A DNA stretch of 64,000 nt from Streptomyces sp. NRRL WC-3605 (lineage in GTDB: Bacteria; Actinomycetota; Actinomycetes; Streptomycetales; Streptomycetaceae), in contig NZ_LLZN01000043.1 in the NCBI RefSeq assembly GCF_001509795.1, positions 1 to 64,000 of the forward strand. Reading direction: 5' to 3'. This document shows positions 27,187 through 35,642 of this stretch, piece after piece. Each line of letters starts with the position of its first letter. The stretch's first letter is position 1. The notes under the pieces were generated by a model. That model was not told the DNA's origin. It worked only from the letters and a program-made list of their open reading frames with translations, and ran no database searches. The translations under genes and the position numbers were made by a program.

Positions 27187-28167
27187 TCAGAAGGCCTTGC
27201 GCAGGCGCGCGTACGTCTTCTGCGGTTCCGACATGTACGCCCACGGCCACTCCGTGAACGCGCCCTCCAGCTCGCGGAAGACGTTCGAGGCCGTACTGCT
27301 TCCGGCCAGCGACAGGGCCATGGCGAAGATGTTGTAGTCGCCCTGCCAGCCCAGGCGGCGCTCGTAGGCGTGGTGCAAGATGCTGCGCTCCGCGGCCTGC
27401 CTCAGCTCCGTCCGGATCTGCGGCTGCTGCAGGCAGGCACTGTCGTCGGACTCCACCCACTCCTCGACGTACGCCATGGCGACCACGCAGCCGAGCCGGT
27501 GCCCTTCGGGCGCCTTGGCGAACGCGCTACGGGCGAACTGCAGCGCCTCGCCCGGCTCACCGCCCCAGCGGGGCTGGAGCTGGGACAGCCATTCGAGGTG
27601 GACCTCCAGGTCGAGCGGATCGCGGCGCAGGGCGGCGTCGCGCCGGGTCTCCGCGACCGCGGAGCCGAGCGACATGCCGCGCGCGGAGGTGAGCAGGTGG
27701 CGCCACGGCGTGATCCACTCGGGACGCAGCTCGGCCGCCTCGAACAAGTGTCGCTCGGCGATGTCGAGCCGCTCGTGGAAGACCTGCCACTGCTCCCGGG
27801 TGACGTCCACGGCACGGGCGCTGGTGCGGGCGTCCCAGCCCCAGTTGACGTGCCGCGCCCCGGAGATCAGCAGGGCCAGGGCCCGGTGCTCCTTGTCCTC
27901 CTCGACGGCGCGACCGATCCAGTCCTGCACCCCGTCCAGGACCGCCAGCTGGCCGAGGACCTGATGGTCGCGGCCCAGGTCGAAGGGGGCCAGGGCGGCC
28001 TTGACCGCGGTCCAGTCACCCGCGTCGGCGGCCTCCACGACCGCCAGCACCCGTGTGTCCCCGAGGGCGCGCAGGGCGTACGTGCCGTTCTTCCTGCGCG
28101 GCGTCGGAAGAGCGTACGGATCCGCCCCCGGTCCGTCCCCGCCCCTGCCGAACATCTTGCCGAACAT
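27187..28167 (-). CDS. Helical-repeat protein of the HSP90 operon
   Basis: A 326-residue soluble protein that begins MFGKMFGRGGDG, followed by helical TPR/SEL1-like repeats such as VFHERLDIAERHLFEAAELR and ALQFARSAFAKAPEGHRLG. No catalytic motif is visible; it may belong with DUF4034-type proteins. ATG 28167 has GGAGGG six bases upstream. It is the first gene of the operon with the HSP90-family ATPase, 56 bases before it, so a co-chaperone or scaffold role is a reasonable guess. Confidence 0.75.
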   Translation of the reverse strand: MFGKMFGRGGDGPGADPYALPTPRRKNGTYALRALGDTRVLAVVEAADAGDWTAVKAALAPFDLGRDHQVLGQLAVLDGVQDWIGRAVEEDKEHRALALLISGARHVNWGWDARTSARAVDVTREQWQVFHERLDIAERHLFEAAELRPEWITPWRHLLTSARGMSLGSAVAETRRDAALRRDPLDLEVHLEWLSQLQPRWGGEPGEALQFARSAFAKAPEGHRLGCVVAMAYVEEWVESDDSACLQQPQIRTELRQAAERSILHHAYERRLGWQGDYNIFAMALSLAGSSTASNVFRELEGAFTEWPWAYMSEPQKTYARLRKAF

Positions 28168-28505
28168 GTCGCGCCCTCCCCTGGTCCGCGTGATCATCCG
28201 GCGCATCATAGGGCGCCCCACCGACACCGGTTCCACAGGGTTTTCACATTCGGCCCCGCGAACGCTCCAGGTCGTACGAGGTGCTCCGATACATCCGGTC
28301 GCAGCGCGCGAGAGTTCTGATCATGTGGACGCCACTCCGTACCGTGGTCTCCACGACGCCCCCGACACCGGCCTCGGGATCTGTGGCACGGCCGACAGCG
28401 CCACCGGTCGATCGTGACCAGCTCCGGGAATCACCGGGGCCGTGGTCCGCTCCGAAACCGATCAGGACGGTCGGTGGTCGTCGACCACCTAGGATGGCGA
28501 GGGTG
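28168..28505. other. Divergent intergenic region with likely promoter for the YrdC gene
   Basis: This 338-base spacer separates the HSP90 operon from the YrdC gene and holds no supported gene. TAGGAT at 28490-28495 is a good -10 element ten bases before ATG 28506, predicting a very short or absent leader. No convincing -35 hexamer or operator was found for the HSP90 side. Confidence 0.45.
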
Positions 28506-29480
28506 ATGGCAGGAACCAGTGACATCGAGAAGGCGGCCGGTGTGCTGCGCGCCGGGGGCCTCGTGGCCCTCCCGACCGAGACCGTCTACGGTCTGGGCGC
28601 CAACGCCGAGGATCCCGCCGCCGTCTCACGCATCTTCCAGGTCAAGGGGCGCCCGCCCTCGCATCCGCTGATCGTCCACATCGGCGGGGCGGAGCAGCTG
28701 GACGACTGGGTACAGGAGGTACCGGCGACGGCCCGTCTGCTGGCCGAACACTTCTGGCCGGGGCCGCTGACGCTGGTCCTGCGGCGCGGGCGCCGGGTGC
28801 CTTTGGAGGCGACCGGTGGCCTGGAGACGGTGGCCGTGCGCGTCCCCGACCACCCCGTCGCGCTCGCGCTGCTGTCGGCCTTCGGTGGCGGCGTCACGGC
28901 CCCGTCCGCGAACCGCTTCGGCTCGGTGAGCCCCACGACCGCGGACGACGTCCGGGCCGAGCTCGGCGACGCCGTCGGCTTCGTGCTGGACGGGGGCCCG
29001 TGTGAGGTCGGTGTCGAGTCGACCATCGTCGACGCCACGGGCGAGATCCCGACCATCCTGCGGCCCGGCGGGGTGACGCGCGAGGACCTGGAAGCGGTGC
29101 TGGGGTTCCCGCTCGCTGTCCCCGCGTCCAGCGGCATCCGGGTTCCGGGCCAGCATCCGTCGCACTACGCGCCGCGTGCCCGGGTCGTCCTGGTCGAGCC
29201 GGAGAAGGTCGTCGCCGAGGCCGAGCAGGCGCAGGAACTGGGGCACCGGGTCGGCGTCTTTCTTCCTGCCGCTTTCGGAGGCGCCGAGGTGAAGGCGCAC
29301 GCGGTCGTGCAGGTCCCCGGTTCGATGGCCGCCTACGCGCGAGGGCTGTACGGGTTCCTCCGCGAGCTCGACCAGCGGGGGTGCGACCTCATCGTGGCGT
29401 CCCTGCCGGCGGAGGAGGGCCTGGGCCTGGCGATCGCCAACCGGCTCCGCCGCGCCGCGGGGCCCCGGGCCACCGTGTGA
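28506..29480 (+). CDS. Threonylcarbamoyl-AMP synthase (YrdC/Sua5 family)
   Basis: A 324-residue Sua5-type protein that makes L-threonylcarbamoyl-adenylate from threonine, bicarbonate and ATP for tRNA t6A37 modification. The YrdC domain (about 1-190) has LRAGGLVALPTETVYGLGAN, KGRPPSHPLIVHI and the nucleotide-site APSANRFG. The C-terminal Sua5 domain follows HPSHYAPRARVVLVEP. The ATG at 28506 or the in-frame GTG at 28503 could start it. It is an ordinary housekeeping gene standing alone here. Confidence 0.93.
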   Translation: MAGTSDIEKAAGVLRAGGLVALPTETVYGLGANAEDPAAVSRIFQVKGRPPSHPLIVHIGGAEQLDDWVQEVPATARLLAEHFWPGPLTLVLRRGRRVPLEATGGLETVAVRVPDHPVALALLSAFGGGVTAPSANRFGSVSPTTADDVRAELGDAVGFVLDGGPCEVGVESTIVDATGEIPTILRPGGVTREDLEAVLGFPLAVPASSGIRVPGQHPSHYAPRARVVLVEPEKVVAEAEQAQELGHRVGVFLPAAFGGAEVKAHAVVQVPGSMAAYARGLYGFLRELDQRGCDLIVASLPAEEGLGLAIANRLRRAAGPRATV

Positions 29481-29721
29481 CCTGCGCCGAAGCCGTGCTC
29501 TGAGGTGCGGAACAGGCCCGGTCCACAGGGACCGTCGGCCACCGCCCGGCACAACGAAGGCCGATCAGCGCCCGGTCGGCCCTCATTGCCGCCCGCGTCA
29601 GTACGCCACGAGGCCTCGCCCGTCCACGGGCCGAACACCCCCCGGCGGCACCGAAAGGCCTCTCCCCCGGCCGCCCGCGGCTCGTCCGCGTCCCGCAGGC
29701 GGTTCTGGGAACCTGTGCCGG

Positions 29722-31206
29722 TTACTCGACGCCTTGAAGCTCCAAGGGGTCCCCGCCCTTGGCCGCCATGGCCGGCTCACCCTTCGGCTTGCCCGCGTCG
29801 ACGGCAAGGAAGGCGACGAGTGCGGCCGCGGCAAGGAATCCGGTGGCCCACCAGTAGGCGACGGAGTAGCCGTGCACCAGTGACAGGCCGGTGAGGGAGA
29901 CGGCACCTTGGTGGGAGGCGACGTAACCGGCCGTGGCGCTGGCGGCGATGGTGTTCAGCAGTGCGGTGCCGATGGACCCGCCGATCTGCTGCGATGTGTT
30001 CGTCATGGCGGACGCCACCCCGACGTCGCGGAGTTCGACCCCGTGGGTACCCAGACTGAAGGCGGGCATGAACGCGGTGCCGATACCGGCGCCCACGACG
30101 ATCTCGGCCACTGCGATGTACCCGAACGACGAATCGACATCAAGCAGCGCGAGCATCAGCACACCGATACCCGACACCGCATATCCGGCGCCCATCAGCA
30201 GACCGGGGCGGACCCGGTGGGAGAGACGGGCGCCGATCTGTGTGGATCCGAGGGCCTGCGCGGCGGCCATCGGGATGAAGGCTGCTCCGCTCTGCACCGG
30301 TGAGTATCCCTTCACCAACTGGAAGTAGTAGCTGAGGAAAAGGAACATGCCGAACATGGACACGACTGACAGGGCGAGGGAGAGATAGGCGCCCGCACGG
30401 TTGCGTTCGGTGAGGACGCGCAACGGCAGCAGTGGCGATGTCACCTTGGCCGCAAGCAGGACGAAGGCCGCCAGCAGGAGAGCTGACAGGACGAACATGC
30501 TGACGGTCACGCCGGCAGCCCAGCCGTCGCTCTCCGCCTTGGCGAAGCCGAACACCAGGGCGACGGCGCCACCGCTGGCCAGGAGAGCCCCCGGCACGTC
30601 CAGCCGGGCGCGTCCTGCGGGTATGCCCGGGTCGCGCACGACCGTCAGCACGCCGAGGATGCCGATGACCGCGATGGGCAGGTTGATGTACAGCCCCCAG
30701 CGCCACTCGGTGTACTCGGTGAACATCCCTCCGAGCAGCAGGCCGAGGGCGCCGCCCGCAGTCGCGATGGCGCCGTAGATCCCGAAGGCTTTGGCACGCT
30801 CCCTGGCGTCGGTGAAGGCCAGGGAGATCAGCGCCAGGGCCGCGGGAGCGAGAAGCGCGGCGAAGACGCCCTGGAGGGCACGGGCAGTGAGGAGCGTGGG
30901 CAGGTTCTGCGCCGCGCCACCGAGGCCCGAGGCCAGGGCGAAGCCGAGCAGTCCGATCACGAAGACCCTCTTGCGCCCCCACAGGTCGCCCAGGCGTCCG
31001 CCCAGAATGAGCAGGCCTCCGAAGGCCAAGCCGTATGCGGTGATCACCCATTGCCGGCCGCCGTCGGTGAAGTGCAGGTCCTGCTGAGCGGACGGCAGGG
31101 CGATGTTCATGATCGCGCCGTCCAGGAAGACCATCAACTGGGCGACCGCTATGAACAGCAGGGCCAACCAGCGCCGAGGGACGGGCTGGTGGACGTCTTG
31201 GGACAT
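29722..31206 (-). CDS. MFS efflux transporter (DHA2 family, EmrB/QacA type)
   Basis: A 494-residue, 14-helix drug efflux pump beginning WLALLFIAVAQLMVFLDGAI, with motif A LGDLWGRKRVFVIGL and motif C-like GGALGLLLGGMF. It ends in a short cytoplasmic tail rich in Lys and Glu. The next gene upstream on the same strand (31393-31974) encodes a TetR regulator, and the spacer contains an AT-rich promoter with a TetR-like site. It probably exports a toxic or signalling compound and is repressed by that TetR. Confidence 0.88.
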   Translation of the reverse strand: MSQDVHQPVPRRWLALLFIAVAQLMVFLDGAIMNIALPSAQQDLHFTDGGRQWVITAYGLAFGGLLILGGRLGDLWGRKRVFVIGLLGFALASGLGGAAQNLPTLLTARALQGVFAALLAPAALALISLAFTDARERAKAFGIYGAIATAGGALGLLLGGMFTEYTEWRWGLYINLPIAVIGILGVLTVVRDPGIPAGRARLDVPGALLASGGAVALVFGFAKAESDGWAAGVTVSMFVLSALLLAAFVLLAAKVTSPLLPLRVLTERNRAGAYLSLALSVVSMFGMFLFLSYYFQLVKGYSPVQSGAAFIPMAAAQALGSTQIGARLSHRVRPGLLMGAGYAVSGIGVLMLALLDVDSSFGYIAVAEIVVGAGIGTAFMPAFSLGTHGVELRDVGVASAMTNTSQQIGGSIGTALLNTIAASATAGYVASHQGAVSLTGLSLVHGYSVAYWWATGFLAAAALVAFLAVDAGKPKGEPAMAAKGGDPLELQGVE

Positions 31207-31272
31207 GGTGTGCGTTCCTTCGGGGTGTCGTCCGGGGTGTCCGCGGAGCCAAAGGGGACCCCGCCCGCGCTT

Positions 31273-31293
31273 TTATTATCGAGCGTTCGTTAA
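31273..31293. promoter_or_regulatory. Promoter/operator of the MFS gene (TetR-like site)
   Basis: On the plus strand this is TTATTATCGAGCGTTCGTTA. Read towards the MFS gene it gives AACGAACGCTCG followed by ATAATAA, so a candidate -10 overlaps a GAACGNTCG motif. The same motif recurs before the TetR gene and at 34093-34108. Confidence 0.5.
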
Positions 31294-31392
31294 AGTAAAT
31301 AGACAGAGGACAGCCCTCGCTTAGGCGAGGTCCAGCCCCGATCCTGGCGCCGGCCCCTGGCTACGGAACCAGGGAGTCAGTGAGCCGCAGGG

Positions 31393-31974
31393 TCAGCCAA
31401 GACAGTGCAGCGCAACCTCCGCAGCCCGGGTCAGCGCGGCACGATCGGGATTGATCGCTCCCATCACACGCAACCCCTGGAAGGTCATGACGAGAAAGCC
31501 GGCGACGTCCGCCGCGCTTCGGTCGGCCGCTATCTCGCCGCGCCCCTGCGCCTCGGTGATGACTTCGTACAGCGTGAGTTCAAGCAGCTGCGTCGTCGTG
31601 CGGAGCCTCTCGGCCACTTGGGCATCGCTGTGGGCCCGCTCCATGGCCGCTCCTACGATCAGGCACGACGCCTGACCAGGACCACGGGTGATCTCGTCGA
31701 TCACCGCATCGAAAGCAGACCGAACCGTCTCCCGCGCGTCGCCACCGGAGCGCAGCATCTCGATGAACGGCAGCGCGTAGCGCCGCCGGTACAAGTCCAA
31801 TGCCGCCAGGTAGAGGCCTTCCTTGCTGCCGAAGGCCGCGTAGAGAGAGCCGCTGCCGATCTCCATGGCCTCGGCCAGATCCCGCACGGACGTGCCGCCG
31901 TATCCGGTGTTCCGGAACACCTCCATCGCCGCGTTGATGGCGGCTTCGGTGTCGAACTCACGAGTGCGTGCCAT
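31393..31974 (-). CDS. TetR/AcrR family transcriptional regulator
   Basis: A 193-residue TetR protein. The helix-turn-helix is at about 10-56: INAAMEVFRNTGYGGTSVRD then GSGSLYAAFGSKEGLYLAAL. The C-terminal region has SCLIVGAAMERAH, as in the YdhM/NemR-like groups. The start at 31974 is chosen from conserved MARTREFD; a GTG four codons upstream is also possible. A longer frame to 32166 is not supported. Likely targets are the MFS gene and itself through GAACGNTCG sites. Confidence 0.9.
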   Translation of the reverse strand: MARTREFDTEAAINAAMEVFRNTGYGGTSVRDLAEAMEIGSGSLYAAFGSKEGLYLAALDLYRRRYALPFIEMLRSGGDARETVRSAFDAVIDEITRGPGQASCLIVGAAMERAHSDAQVAERLRTTTQLLELTLYEVITEAQGRGEIAADRSAADVAGFLVMTFQGLRVMGAINPDRAALTRAAEVALHCLG

Positions 31975-31997
31975 GCACAGCACGATACCTCTATGAA

Positions 31998-32007
31998 GAA
32001 CGATCGC
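31998..32007. promoter_or_regulatory. Putative TetR half-operator upstream of the TetR gene
   Basis: GAACGATCGC, 24 bases before the TetR start and beside an AATAATT -10-like stretch. It is identical to ten bases of the inverted repeat at 34093-34108. Confidence 0.4.
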
Positions 32008-32284
32008 CAAATAATTGCCAGACCCGAACACGGCCCGGAGAAGCCGATTCACGCGGCGCGCACCGTCGGAGGGTGCAGGCATGTCGACGTACACGACGTT
32101 TCGATCGATACAGTACCGCTCTCTTTTTCTTGCCAGATCGTTCCAGATAAGGTTCACTGTAGGCACGGGCGTCCCACGACACGCCGAGAGCGCGGCATGC
32201 GCGCGAGACCCAGGCGGCCGCTCCAGGGCCCGAAGTCAGTGACCCGTCGCCCACGCATCGAGACGGCGACGAAGGGAAATCACC

Positions 32285-32881
32285 ATGAGAACGCACGAAC
32301 CCCGCACGTCCCCAGGTTGGCGCTCGCGCGCAGCCGGCGCAGCGGCTGTAGCCACTCTGCTGATCGGAGGGGGCGCGGGCGCCACGGCCTGGGCCTCCCA
32401 GCCGGCGTCCGCGGCTCATACCGCACCGTCCAGCGACGCGGCCGCGGTGCGGCGACTTGCCGACGTCGAGGAGATCCGGCAGGTCAAGGCGCGCTACTTC
32501 CGCTACCTGGACAGCAAGCAGTGGTCCAAGCTGGCCGCGCTCTTCACCGCCCACCCCACCATCGATGTGGGCGCCAAGTACAGCAGCGGCAAGGAACTCG
32601 CCGAGAAGACGGCTGCGCTCCTGGGTGACGCCCCCACCGCCCATCAGGGCTTCCTTCCCGAGATCCAGGTGCACGGCAACCGTGCCACGGCGATCTGGGC
32701 GATGGAGGACTACGTGAGTTTCCCGCCGGGATCCAGCTACAAGAACGGTATCCACGGCTACGGCGAGTATCACGACACCTATCAGCGGATCGACGGCCGC
32801 TGGTACATCTCCAGCACCGTGCTGTCCCGGTTCCGCGTGGACACCGTCCCCAACTGGACGCCGCCCGCCCCTCAGAAGTAG
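32285..32881 (+). CDS. Exported SnoaL-like (NTF2-fold) protein
   Basis: A 198-residue protein with an N-terminal signal peptide: positive start, hydrophobic AAVATLLIGGGAGATAW, then a likely Ala-X-Ala cleavage (about residue 44). The rest is a SnoaL-like NTF2 fold, seen in VEEIRQVKARYFRYLDSKQW and ending DGRWYISSTVLSRFRVD. Family members include polyketide cyclases, dehydratases and non-catalytic binders. Secretion is unusual for the enzymes, so the role is unclear. It lies 55 bases before, and probably in an operon with, the Gfo/Idh gene. Confidence 0.8.
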   Translation: MRTHEPRTSPGWRSRAAGAAAVATLLIGGGAGATAWASQPASAAHTAPSSDAAAVRRLADVEEIRQVKARYFRYLDSKQWSKLAALFTAHPTIDVGAKYSSGKELAEKTAALLGDAPTAHQGFLPEIQVHGNRATAIWAMEDYVSFPPGSSYKNGIHGYGEYHDTYQRIDGRWYISSTVLSRFRVDTVPNWTPPAPQK

Positions 32882-32936
32882 TCCTCGACCGCAACCCCTC
32901 GGCCCGCGCAGGGCCGCCCACAGAAGGAATACGTAC

Positions 32937-34037
32937 ATGAGCACCATCGGTGTCGGAATCATCGGCGGCAGCCCCGGTGGCTGGGCCTCCCTCAGCCACA
33001 TTCCCGCCCTCCAGGCGCTGCCGGGCTTCGAACTGCGAGCCGTCAGCACCTCGCGGCGCGAGTCAGCGGCCGCGGCCGCGCAGGAGTTCGGCGTCGCGGC
33101 GGCCTTCGACCACCACGCGGCGCTCCTGGCCCACCCGGGAGTCGACGTCGTCGTCGTGGCGGTGAAGGTCCCGCACCACCGGGAGCTGGTTTCCGCGGCG
33201 ATCGACGCGGGGAAGACCGTCTACTCCGAGTGGCCACTGGCCCTGAACCTCGCGGAGGCCACCGAGCTGACCCGGCGCGCGGAGGCAGCCGGCGTGCGCA
33301 CGGTCATCGGCCTCCAGGGGCGCTACCACCCCGAACTGCGCTACGCGCGGCGCCTGATAGAGGACGGCCGAATCGGCCGGGTCATCGGCACCACCCTGGT
33401 CGGGTCCGGAATGGTGTGGAACGGGCAGACCACCAAGGCGCACACGTACTGGTTCGACGACAGCCAGGGCGCAACCCCGCTGTCCGGCGCCGCCCTTCAC
33501 GCCATCGATGCGCTCAACGTCACTCTCGGGAACTTCGACCGCCTGTCGGCCGATCTGGTGCGCGGCCGCACGGAGGTGACCGTGACCGACGACGACAACA
33601 GGGTCGTCCCGGTGACCGCCCCGGATCAGATCTCCGTGCTCGGCACCCTCGAGAACGGCGCCGCGGCCTCGGTCTTCTACCGTGGGGGCAGCTCCCGCGG
33701 CGACAACTTCCGCTGGGAGATCAACGGCACGGACGGCGACCTCGTCCTGACCGCTCCGTGGGGCAACATCCAGGTGACGGACCTCACCCTCCAGGCCGGC
33801 TTCGGCGACGCTGCGACGGTGTCCCCGCTCGCGGTCCCCGCTCAGTACTCGGCGGGTGTCCCCGACGGCCTTGTCGGCCCCGCCAGGAATGTGGCCGCGC
33901 TCTACACGCACCTGGGACGGGACCTGCGCGAGGGGACCCACACCGTTCCCGACTTCACCTACGCCGCCACCCGCCACGAGCTCATGGACGCCATCGCGCG
34001 TGCGTCCCGCGAAGGGGCTGCGCAGCGCCTCGGCTGA
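32937..34037 (+). CDS. Gfo/Idh/MocA family NAD(P)-dependent oxidoreductase (copy A)
   Basis: A 366-residue protein with an N-terminal Rossmann fold (GVGIIGGSPGGWASLSHIPA) and the family EWP-type motif, YSEWPLALN. A C-terminal alpha/beta domain includes GRYHPELRYARRLIEDGRIG. Such enzymes oxidise or reduce sugars, inositols or biliverdin-like compounds. It closely resembles the product of 42208-43332 along nearly its whole length, differing mainly at the C terminus. ATG 32937 is preceded by GAAGGAA. Confidence 0.87.
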   Translation: MSTIGVGIIGGSPGGWASLSHIPALQALPGFELRAVSTSRRESAAAAAQEFGVAAAFDHHAALLAHPGVDVVVVAVKVPHHRELVSAAIDAGKTVYSEWPLALNLAEATELTRRAEAAGVRTVIGLQGRYHPELRYARRLIEDGRIGRVIGTTLVGSGMVWNGQTTKAHTYWFDDSQGATPLSGAALHAIDALNVTLGNFDRLSADLVRGRTEVTVTDDDNRVVPVTAPDQISVLGTLENGAAASVFYRGGSSRGDNFRWEINGTDGDLVLTAPWGNIQVTDLTLQAGFGDAATVSPLAVPAQYSAGVPDGLVGPARNVAALYTHLGRDLREGTHTVPDFTYAATRHELMDAIARASREGAAQRLG

Positions 34038-34084
34038 AAGGCGCAGGGGCTACCGCATACCTGTTCTGCTGCACGCCGATCGGC

Positions 34085-34108
34085 TTATTATGTAGCGAAC
34101 GATCGCTA
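34085..34108. promoter_or_regulatory. Orphan operator-like inverted repeat
   Basis: TTATTAT (34085-34091) is followed by TAGCG-AACGAT-CGCTA (34093-34108), a perfect 5-base inverted repeat around AACGAT. Its start matches the MFS promoter/operator at 31273 (TTATTAT-NN-AGCG), but no gene starts beside it: a Gfo/Idh gene ends upstream and the HxlR gene ends downstream. Confidence 0.45.
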
Positions 34109-34262
34109 TTGATTCGCTCGATCCGTACTGCTCAGGCGCCCGCGGCTGAGGACCGCGGGCGCCGGCACACAGGCGGCAGGGCAGGTCTGCGGTGTCTGGT
34201 GGCGATACGGAGTCATCCGGGCACCGTGACTCTCGGAATGACACCGCGTGGTATCACCACGC

Positions 34263-34646
34263 TCAGGCAGGTTGGCCGTCCATGCCCTCGTGCGTGCGAG
34301 CATGGGCGGTCTCGGCAGCCCTTCGCATGTTCCACTTCACCAGGGGCTGCAACGCCTCGATCAGGGCTTCACCCAGGGGCGTGAGACTGTAGGTGATCTG
34401 AACGGGCGTGGTGGGGACCACGGTCCTTCTGATGAGCTCCTGGCCTTCGAGTTCCTTGAGCCGCTGGGAGAGCAGACGGTCGGATATGCCGTCGATCATC
34501 GCTCGGTACTCCACGAAGCGCCTGGCCCCCTGGGCGGCCGCGCCCAGGATCGAGCCCGTCCAGCGGCGGCCGACCATGTCGAGGGCTTCCTGGAACCTCG
34601 GGCACGTCTCGTCATGGATGGACCCGCGCTCGAGCTGTCGTGACAT
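34263..34646 (-). CDS. HxlR family transcriptional regulator
   Basis: A 127-residue winged-helix protein, typical HxlR length. A conserved Cys (CPRFQEALDMVGRRWTGSIL) precedes the helix pair with SDRLLSQRLKELEGQELIRR, and the wing ends in YSLTPLGEALIEALQPL. HxlR proteins respond to aldehydes, quinones or thiol stress. Divergent from the LLM/BBE enzyme pair; a TTAGTA repeat lies between them. It probably represses that operon. Confidence 0.9.
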   Translation of the reverse strand: MSRQLERGSIHDETCPRFQEALDMVGRRWTGSILGAAAQGARRFVEYRAMIDGISDRLLSQRLKELEGQELIRRTVVPTTPVQITYSLTPLGEALIEALQPLVKWNMRRAAETAHARTHEGMDGQPA

Positions 34647-34670
34647 GTGATCAACCCCTTGGCAGCACCC

Positions 34671-34685
34671 TTAGTAGCTTACTAA
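34671..34685. promoter_or_regulatory. HxlR operator
   Basis: TTAGTA-GCT-TACTAA is a perfect inverted repeat in an unusually AT-rich patch, 25 bases before the HxlR start and in the promoter shared with the LLM gene. The TAGTA..TACTA core is typical of HxlR sites. Confidence 0.65.
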
Positions 34686-34742
34686 ATATTAGCACCTAAC
34701 GAGTCGTTTGCCGGGCTTCGGCGGCTGCCGCACTGTGATGAC

Positions 34743-35642
34743 ATGACTGACTACGGACACGAGCTGTCGTTCGGCTTGAGCCTCGACCCGACAGCGGACG
34801 CACTCGAAGAGACCCGCCGGCTCGCACGCCGTGCCGACGACGGCGGCCTGGACTACCTCGCCGTCCAGGACCACCCGTACCAGCCCGGACACCTGGAAAC
34901 CTGGACACTGATCAGTCACCTGTCAGCAGTGACCCACCGCATCTCGTTCCTCACGGACGTGGCCGACCTCCAACTGCGGCCCCCGACCATGCTCGCCAAG
35001 GCCACAGCCTCGCTGAGCGTCCTCACGGAGGGCCGCATCCAGCTCGGAGTCGGCGGCGGTGCCTTCGCCGACGCGATCGCCTCGATGGGCGGTCTGCCCC
35101 GCCGTGGCGCCCAGATGGTCGCCTTCACCGAGGAGTCCCTCCACCTCATGCACCAGGCTCTGGCAGGTGGCGTGGTGAGGATGCAGACCCCCCACCATGC
35201 CGTGACGGGTTACCGCGCCGGCCCCGTGGCGTCCGCGCCGGTGCGGCTGTGGCTGGGCGCCCAGAAGCCGAAGATGCTCAACGTGACGGGCCGGGCGGCC
35301 GACGGCTGGATCTCCCCGCTGAACATCTACGTGCCTCCCGAGGAGGTGCCCGCGCGCCAGCAGATCATCGACGAGGCGGCCACAGCGGCCGGGCGCGATC
35401 CGCGGTCCATCCGGCGCATCTACAACGTCCTCGGGACCATCGGGGCGCACGGCGCCGGCCCGGGACTCGTGGGAGACGTCCAGGTGTGGGCGGACACCCT
35501 CAGTGACTGGGCTCTGCGACTGGGCTTCGACACCTTCGTCTTCTGGCCCACGGGGGACGCGGAGAACCAGCTCGACGTCTTCGCCTCACACGTCGTACCG
35601 GTCGTGCGCGCACGCGTCGCAGCCGCCCGGGGGCGACGATGA
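34743..35642 (+). CDS. LLM-class flavin (F420 or FMN) dependent oxidoreductase
   Basis: A 299-residue luciferase-like TIM-barrel protein. Recognisable segments are GGLDYLAVQDHPYQPGHLET, the barrel strand ISFLTDVADLQLRPP, LTEGRIQLGVGGGAFADAI and the C-terminal LRLGFDTFVFWP. In actinobacteria such enzymes use F420 or reduced FMN; the cofactor cannot be decided here. Its stop overlaps the next start by four bases, so it is coupled to the BBE-type flavoenzyme. It is controlled from the HxlR-divergent promoter. Substrate unknown. Confidence 0.88.
   Translation: MTDYGHELSFGLSLDPTADALEETRRLARRADDGGLDYLAVQDHPYQPGHLETWTLISHLSAVTHRISFLTDVADLQLRPPTMLAKATASLSVLTEGRIQLGVGGGAFADAIASMGGLPRRGAQMVAFTEESLHLMHQALAGGVVRMQTPHHAVTGYRAGPVASAPVRLWLGAQKPKMLNVTGRAADGWISPLNIYVPPEEVPARQQIIDEAATAAGRDPRSIRRIYNVLGTIGAHGAGPGLVGDVQVWADTLSDWALRLGFDTFVFWPTGDAENQLDVFASHVVPVVRARVAAARGRR

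Noticed and set aside
28168..28505. Possible tRNA or small RNA gene near the YrdC gene
   Set aside because: No cloverleaf or T-loop sequence could be found; a promoter explains the visible element.
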